9,337 bases of DNA from positions 1 to 9,337 of the forward strand of contig CAMKTW010000053.1 of the NCBI GenBank assembly GCA_946415795.1. The letters are read 5' to 3'. Under the pieces are notes generated by a model that had not been told where the DNA came from, searched no databases, and was given only the letters and a program-made list of their open reading frames with translations. Source of the stretch: an uncultured Bacteroidales bacterium. Its GTDB lineage: Bacteria; Bacteroidota; Bacteroidia; Bacteroidales; UBA932. Position numbers and translations under genes: made by a program. Of the stretch, positions 5,359 to 9,337 are shown piece by piece; the first letter of the stretch is position 1, and each line of letters begins with the position of its first letter.

Positions 5359-7845
5359 ATGCTGCCTGCAAATCATATTCGCAAAACATTTCTCCTTTCA
5401 GCCTTATTCCTGTGGGGGCTCTCCCTCTCCGCACAGGTGACCAAGGTACGCGGGGTCGTTACCGATGCCGCAACTGGCGCAGCACTGCCGTTTGTGAACG
5501 TCTTCTTTGAAGGGACGACCATCGGCATCTCTACCGATATGGAGGGGCGGTATTATATTGAGACTGGCAGCATAGAGGCAAAGACGTTGCAGGCAAGTAT
5601 GATTGGTTATACCTCTTTCTCGACGGAAGTGCCTTACGGCCAATTCTCGCAGATTGACATCGCGCTTGAGCCAGACAGCGAACCTCTGGCGGCATCGGTC
5701 ATAAAGCCGGACAACAGACGCCTTAAGAGGTTATTGAGAGAAATCGACCGTAGGCGTCGCCGCAACGACCCCTACTCCTATCCCAGATGGGGTGTGAAGG
5801 TTTACACCAAGACAGAATTCGATGCCACAAACGCCGAATGGATTACCAGACTGCCCGTGCTCAAACCAACGCTGGAGCCCATAACCGCCTGCAAGGATAC
5901 CTCCGTAGAGACAGGCGCATCGTTCTATCCGGTGCTGCTCTCCGAGACATTGTCACAGCTGTACCACACGTCGGAACCCGACCTGGACAAAGAGATAATC
6001 GAGGCCAATCACATCTCCGGCGTGGAGGCAGACAACTTTCTCACCCAGTATTCTGGCAACTATCTGCTAAGCGCCAATCTTTACAAGGAGAACATCAACC
6101 TCTTCAACCTGCAGGTTCCCTCACCGATTGCTGCCTACGGGCACGCCTTCTACGATTACTACCTTATCGACAGCCTCTACATCGACTCCCGCAAGACATA
6201 CACCCTCAGATTCCATCCCAAGCCCTTTGTGACATCGCCCACCTTTGACGGGCAGCTGGAGATAGATGCAGAAGACTACTCCATACGCTCCGCCAGAATC
6301 CGCCTTGCCAAACGTGCCAACGTAAACTGGATCCGCCATATAGACTACAATATGGACTATACCCGGCTGGAGTCTGGCCACTGGTTCCCGACCAGGCAGT
6401 CTATGTTCATTGACTTCTCAATAGCCGTGAGCGATTCGTCAAAAGTGGTGTCGTTCCTTGGCAACCGCAAGCAATACTTCAGCAAACCTGATTTCAGTGC
6501 AAAGATACCGGGCATATACCTCGAAACCGACGACACGGTAATCAACGAGGCCAGGGACGATGAAGACGGCGTAGAGTGGAGCGAGATCCGGATGGCTCCC
6601 CTCACCGAGCGTGAGCAGCAGATTTACAGTGCAATAGACCAGATCCAGGAGAGCAGGAACTACGGCCTTCTGTACGGCATCGGCCGTTCGCTTGTTGTCG
6701 GCCACATAGAGGGGCGTAAAACCCCGGTAGGGATCGGGCCCTGGGCAAAAACCATAACTTATAACCCTACCGAGGGTATCCACATCGGCACCGGCTTCCG
6801 CACGACCCGCTATTTCAGCCATAAACTGCGCCTTAGCGGCACCATAGGATATGGCTTCAAAGACAAGCTGGTCAAGGGGGGTGTCAGCGCAGAGTACACC
6901 ATCCGCCGCGACAAGACCCGCAAGGTGAGCGCCTCTTTCCTCAAGGATTATGTCCAGCTGGGCCAGGGCAACGGCGCCTTCACAGATAATAACTTCTTCA
7001 ACTCACTGATCAGGCACCGCAACGACCGTCAGTCGCTGATTATGGTGTCCAAACTTGAGTACGAGCACGAATTCTCCGGGATACTCTCTACATATACAAA
7101 GGCCGAACACCGTCGCTTCTGGGGCAATGAGATGGTGCCTTTCGCCCTCCGCAGCGGGGGTTATCTGGAGTGCTTCGATGCGGCTCAGATAGGGTTCAAC
7201 GCCCGGTTCGCATTTGAAGAGCGCATCCACCGCGGTTTCTTTAATAAAACGCACATTTTCACCAAATATCCGGTTATCTCTTTAGAGGTGACCGGCGGCT
7301 ATGCGGCATACGGTTCTACAATCAGTCCGTATCTACGCAGCGAGGCTTCTTTCACCTGGACCACCCCCGGCCTTCCTATAGGATTCAGCGTCATCCATAT
7401 AAACGCCGGCAAGATAATAGGAAATGTCCCCTACCCGCTGCTCAAACTCCACGAGGGCAACCAGGGCATATTTATGGACAACACCTCCTTCTCCTGTATG
7501 AACTATTTTGAGTATGCCTCAGACCAGTGGCTGGACTTCTTTGTCGAGCACAATTTCGACGGACTGATCCTTGGCAAAATACCTGTCATCGAACTGCTGG
7601 ACCTGCGGGAAATAGTAGCGATAAAAGGGGCGTTCGGCAGAATCAGCGGCCAGAATCTTGACGGGAGCAGCATTATCCCCATAGAAAGTATGCACGACCT
7701 CAACGGCAAGCCATATTTTGAAATGAGCGTGGGTATCTCCAACATATTGCGCCTGCTGAGATTCGATTATGTATGGAAGCTCACCTGCCGCAACCAGGAG
7801 GGTCCTGACTCCCGGTTTATGATTGGCCTTGATTTTAAGTTTTAA
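5359..7845 (+). CDS. DUF5686 outer-membrane protein with N-terminal carboxypeptidase-regulatory-like domain
   Basis: This 828-residue protein starts with a signal peptide: basic residues in HIRK, a hydrophobic FLLSALFLWGLSLSA, and probable cleavage after Ala25. Residues about 28-104 form a carboxypeptidase-regulatory-like beta domain (VRGVVTDAATGAALPFVNV, then GYTSFST). From about 118 comes a basic stretch with five consecutive Arg (131-135), then NDPYSYPRWGVKVYTKTEFD, the typical DUF5686 entry. The middle includes HAFYDYYLIDSLYIDSRKTY. The second half has many alternating amphipathic strands and the chain ends in Phe (MIGLDFKF), as expected for an outer-membrane beta-barrel. No TonB box or plug is evident, so it is not a SusC-type receptor. 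Function in the family is unknown to me. The ATG at 5359 lies 6 nt after the lyase stop with no visible promoter, so co-transcription is likely. A role in moving or anchoring the pigment-like product is only inference. Confidence 0.85.
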   Translation: MLPANHIRKTFLLSALFLWGLSLSAQVTKVRGVVTDAATGAALPFVNVFFEGTTIGISTDMEGRYYIETGSIEAKTLQASMIGYTSFSTEVPYGQFSQIDIALEPDSEPLAASVIKPDNRRLKRLLREIDRRRRRNDPYSYPRWGVKVYTKTEFDATNAEWITRLPVLKPTLEPITACKDTSVETGASFYPVLLSETLSQLYHTSEPDLDKEIIEANHISGVEADNFLTQYSGNYLLSANLYKENINLFNLQVPSPIAAYGHAFYDYYLIDSLYIDSRKTYTLRFHPKPFVTSPTFDGQLEIDAEDYSIRSARIRLAKRANVNWIRHIDYNMDYTRLESGHWFPTRQSMFIDFSIAVSDSSKVVSFLGNRKQYFSKPDFSAKIPGIYLETDDTVINEARDDEDGVEWSEIRMAPLTEREQQIYSAIDQIQESRNYGLLYGIGRSLVVGHIEGRKTPVGIGPWAKTITYNPTEGIHIGTGFRTTRYFSHKLRLSGTIGYGFKDKLVKGGVSAEYTIRRDKTRKVSASFLKDYVQLGQGNGAFTDNNFFNSLIRHRNDRQSLIMVSKLEYEHEFSGILSTYTKAEHRRFWGNEMVPFALRSGGYLECFDAAQIGFNARFAFEERIHRGFFNKTHIFTKYPVISLEVTGGYAAYGSTISPYLRSEASFTWTTPGLPIGFSVIHINAGKIIGNVPYPLLKLHEGNQGIFMDNTSFSCMNYFEYASDQWLDFFVEHNFDGLILGKIPVIELLDLREIVAIKGAFGRISGQNLDGSSIIPIESMHDLNGKPYFEMSVGISNILRLLRFDYVWKLTCRNQEGPDSRFMIGLDFKF

Positions 7846-7859
7846 CTAGTATCGGATTT

Positions 7860-9002
7860 ATGAAAATCATTATAGCTGGGCCGGCCTGGCCATATCGCGG
7901 AGGAATCGCCACATTCAATGAGAGACTGGCGCTGCAGCTTAAGTCGGAAGGACACCAGGTGAAGATATTTACCTTTACCCTGCAGTACCCCTCATTCCTG
8001 TTTCCCGGAAAGACCCAATACTCTTCCGAGAGACATCCGGAGGACCTGGATATTTCGCGCACGCTCAGCTCAGTAAACCCTTTCTCCTGGTTCAAGACCG
8101 CCCGCCTGATTGCCAGGGAGTCTCCCGACGCGGTGGTGCTCCGTTTCTGGATGCCTTTTTTCGGCCCTTCACTCGGCACTGTCGGCCGCTACCTGCGCAA
8201 ACGCGGCATTAAAGTCGTTTCTCTCGTGGACAATATAGTTCCCCACGACAAAAGACCTGGTGACAAGTTGTTTGCGAAGTATTTCGTGGGGAGCGTGGAT
8301 GGTTTTATGGCTATGTCCCACTCGGTATTAGATGAACTTAAGGCGTTTGACCGGGTCAAACCCGCCGTGTTCTCACCGCATCCCCTATACGACCAGTATT
8401 ACGGCCCCGGGACCAAAGAGGAATCAGCCGCCGTCCTGGGACTTGACCCGTCAAAGGATTACTATCTCTTTTTTGGCCTTATCCGGGATTATAAGGGGCT
8501 GGATCTGCTGCTTCAGGCAATGTCCTGTGATAAGCTGAAGGATAACAAGGCAGAGCTCATCGTTGCCGGAGAATTTTATTCGAACGAAGAGAAGTACCGC
8601 GAACTGGCCCATTATCTGGCTCTGGAGGGGCGCATACACTGGTTCCCGGAGTTTATTTCGGACAACCAGGTGCGACACTTCTTTATTGTTTCTGACCTTA
8701 TTGTACAACCCTATAAGACCGCAACGCAGAGCGGCATCACCCAGATAGCGTACAGTTTTGACAAGCCTATGGTTGTTACAAGGGTCGGCGGCCTCGCCGA
8801 GATTGTCCCTGACGGCAAATGTGGCTATGTCGTTGACCCGGAACCCGAGGCAATAGCCGACGCTATAGCAGACTTCTATACCCGTCGTCCTGACTTCTCT
8901 GCCGGGATAGCCCTTCAGAAGAAGGAGTTCTCCTGGTCACGGATGACAGAAAACCTGCTGAAGCTGATATCCCTTACCGGGAAAAATAATCCTGATAAGT
9001 GA
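7860..9002 (+). CDS. glycosyltransferase, GT4-like (GT-B fold)
   Basis: This 380-residue protein has the two-domain GT-B layout. The N-terminal domain starts MKIIIAGPAWPYRGGIATFNER, with the usual glycine-rich acceptor-side loop. The C-terminal domain starts near residue 200 with YYLFFGLIRDYKGLDLLLQA. It continues with AELIVAGEFY (231-240), the nucleotide-sugar region YKTATQSGITQIAYSFDKP (285-303) and GGLAEIVPDGKCGYVV (310-325). The EX7E pair of classical GT4 enzymes is not conserved: the aligned positions appear to be Thr289 and Ala297. It is probably cytoplasmic or membrane-associated and would transfer a sugar from a nucleotide-sugar donor; donor and acceptor are unknown. The start is 14 nt after the DUF5686 stop, so it is probably the last gene of the operon. 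Its 3' end overlaps the converging minus-strand gene. It may glycosylate the polyene product or belong to general envelope glycan synthesis. Confidence 0.87.
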   Translation: MKIIIAGPAWPYRGGIATFNERLALQLKSEGHQVKIFTFTLQYPSFLFPGKTQYSSERHPEDLDISRTLSSVNPFSWFKTARLIARESPDAVVLRFWMPFFGPSLGTVGRYLRKRGIKVVSLVDNIVPHDKRPGDKLFAKYFVGSVDGFMAMSHSVLDELKAFDRVKPAVFSPHPLYDQYYGPGTKEESAAVLGLDPSKDYYLFFGLIRDYKGLDLLLQAMSCDKLKDNKAELIVAGEFYSNEEKYRELAHYLALEGRIHWFPEFISDNQVRHFFIVSDLIVQPYKTATQSGITQIAYSFDKPMVVTRVGGLAEIVPDGKCGYVVDPEPEAIADAIADFYTRRPDFSAGIALQKKEFSWSRMTENLLKLISLTGKNNPDK

Positions 9003-9337
9003 TGGCAAAGAGGATGGCGCGGAAACGGGCTATGAAGTCATTTTTCTCTCGGGAGAAAAAGATGCGGTCCCTGTTGTGAAGCAGGGCACGCGGGAAAGCG
9101 AAGAACCGGGCGGGACTGCGCCAGGCAGCCATTATCTCCCTGACCCCTGCCGTGTTTCCAGCCTCCGGGAAGAGATTGAGCAGTGATTCCATATTGTCCA
9201 TACGGCGCTTGAATACAGGCCTGACGGCGCGGCGCCTCGCCGGACTCAGGCATCTGAACAACTGGCTTACCGCATTAGATAAAGAGCGCTTCATCTTGTC
9301 CTGGCGGAACCCTCCTGAAACAGAACCGGGATGGCGG
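8974..9337 (-). CDS. C-terminal part of an unidentified protein, possibly a glycosyltransferase (truncated at right edge)
   Basis: On the minus strand a frame is open from the window edge to a TAA at 8976-8974, giving 120 visible residues. An internal Met lies at 9294, but codons continue upstream without a stop, so the gene most likely starts outside the window. Visible segments include HPGSVSGGFRQDKMKRS, a basic RRRAVRPVFKRRMDNMESLL, NLFPEAGNTAGVREIMAAWR, ALLHNRDRIFFSREKNDF and a C-terminal FAITYQDYFSR. Codon choice resembles that of the neighbours, and no competing plus-strand frame covers this region. The HPGSVSGGF segment and basic helical tail recall C-termini of Bacteroidetes family-2 glycosyltransferases, but this is a weak impression and no catalytic motif is visible. 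It converges on the GT4 gene and overlaps its 3' end by 29 bp, so it is a separate transcription unit. Confidence 0.55.
   Translation of the reverse strand, partial: RHPGSVSGGFRQDKMKRSLSNAVSQLFRCLSPARRRAVRPVFKRRMDNMESLLNLFPEAGNTAGVREIMAAWRSPARFFAFPRALLHNRDRIFFSREKNDFIARFRAILFAITYQDYFSR
9041..9060. repeat. short perfect inverted repeat (8-bp arms, TCGG loop)
   Basis: TTTTTCTC (9041-9048) and GAGAAAAA (9053-9060) are perfect reverse complements around a TCGG loop. It lies 38 bp past the GT4 stop, inside the minus-strand coding frame, where it encodes FFSREK. On either strand the 3' arm ends in A, not T, so it lacks the U-tract of an intrinsic terminator. It may be a chance product of coding sequence or a weak hairpin between the convergent genes. 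Confidence 0.35.

Noticed and set aside
5749..5763. Run of five arginine codons in the DUF5686 gene as a possible nucleic-acid-binding or targeting element
   Set aside because: The run sits just before the NDP...VYTK entry segment of DUF5686 proteins, where basic residues are usual, in a protein that is exported to the envelope.
9041..9060. Intrinsic terminator between the convergent genes
   Set aside because: The 8-bp stem is mostly A/T, and neither strand has a T-tract after the 3' arm. The sequence is also coding on the minus strand.

Overview
The window looks like a chromosomal segment from a member of the Bacteroidetes, most likely the order Bacteroidales. The evidence is an outer-membrane protein of the DUF5686 / carboxypeptidase-regulatory-like type, the particular lysophospholipid-acyltransferase-like and GT4 families present, A-rich start regions without clear Shine-Dalgarno sequences, and a tyrosine-ammonia-lyase-like enzyme of the kind found in flexirubin clusters. 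The species cannot be named from this sequence. Base composition is moderately GC-rich and looks even throughout; I saw no IS element, tRNA, rRNA, CRISPR array or other sign of recent insertion.

Layout: seven genes run on the + strand with almost no space between them. They are (1) the C-terminal part of an LPLAT/PlsC-like acyltransferase, cut by the left edge (1-540); (2) a beta-ketoacyl-ACP synthase (544-1761); (3) an FAD-dependent oxidoreductase of the phytoene desaturase / carotenoid isomerase / retinol saturase superfamily (1754-3097); (4) a FabG-type 3-ketoacyl-ACP reductase (3094-3822); (5) an MIO-type aromatic amino acid lyase (3826-5352); (6) a large DUF5686 outer-membrane protein (5359-7845); (7) a GT4-type glycosyltransferase (7860-9002). 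Junctions 1 to 5 are 3-nt gaps or 4- to 8-nt overlaps, and gaps to genes 6 and 7 are 6 and 14 nt, so this looks like the middle and end of one operon whose promoter lies left of the window. At the right edge an oppositely oriented, truncated gene (8974-9337, - strand) converges on the operon and overlaps its last gene by 29 bp.

How the genes may work together: genes 1-5 match the logic of flexirubin / aryl-polyene-type biosynthesis. The lyase would convert tyrosine to 4-coumarate as an aryl starter. The ketosynthase and ketoreductase would take part in iterative polyene extension. The FAD enzyme would act on double bonds of the polyene (isomerisation, desaturation or saturation). The acyltransferase would move the finished aryl-polyenoyl chain to a lipid-like acceptor. 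Acyl carrier protein, dehydratase, chain-length-factor, aryl-CoA/ACP ligase and dialkylresorcinol (DarA/DarB) genes are not in the window and would be expected to the left. The DUF5686 protein and GT4 enzyme are plausibly co-transcribed; they may serve envelope placement or glycosylation of the product, or may be unrelated envelope genes reached by read-through. There is no stretch above 300 bases without a gene.
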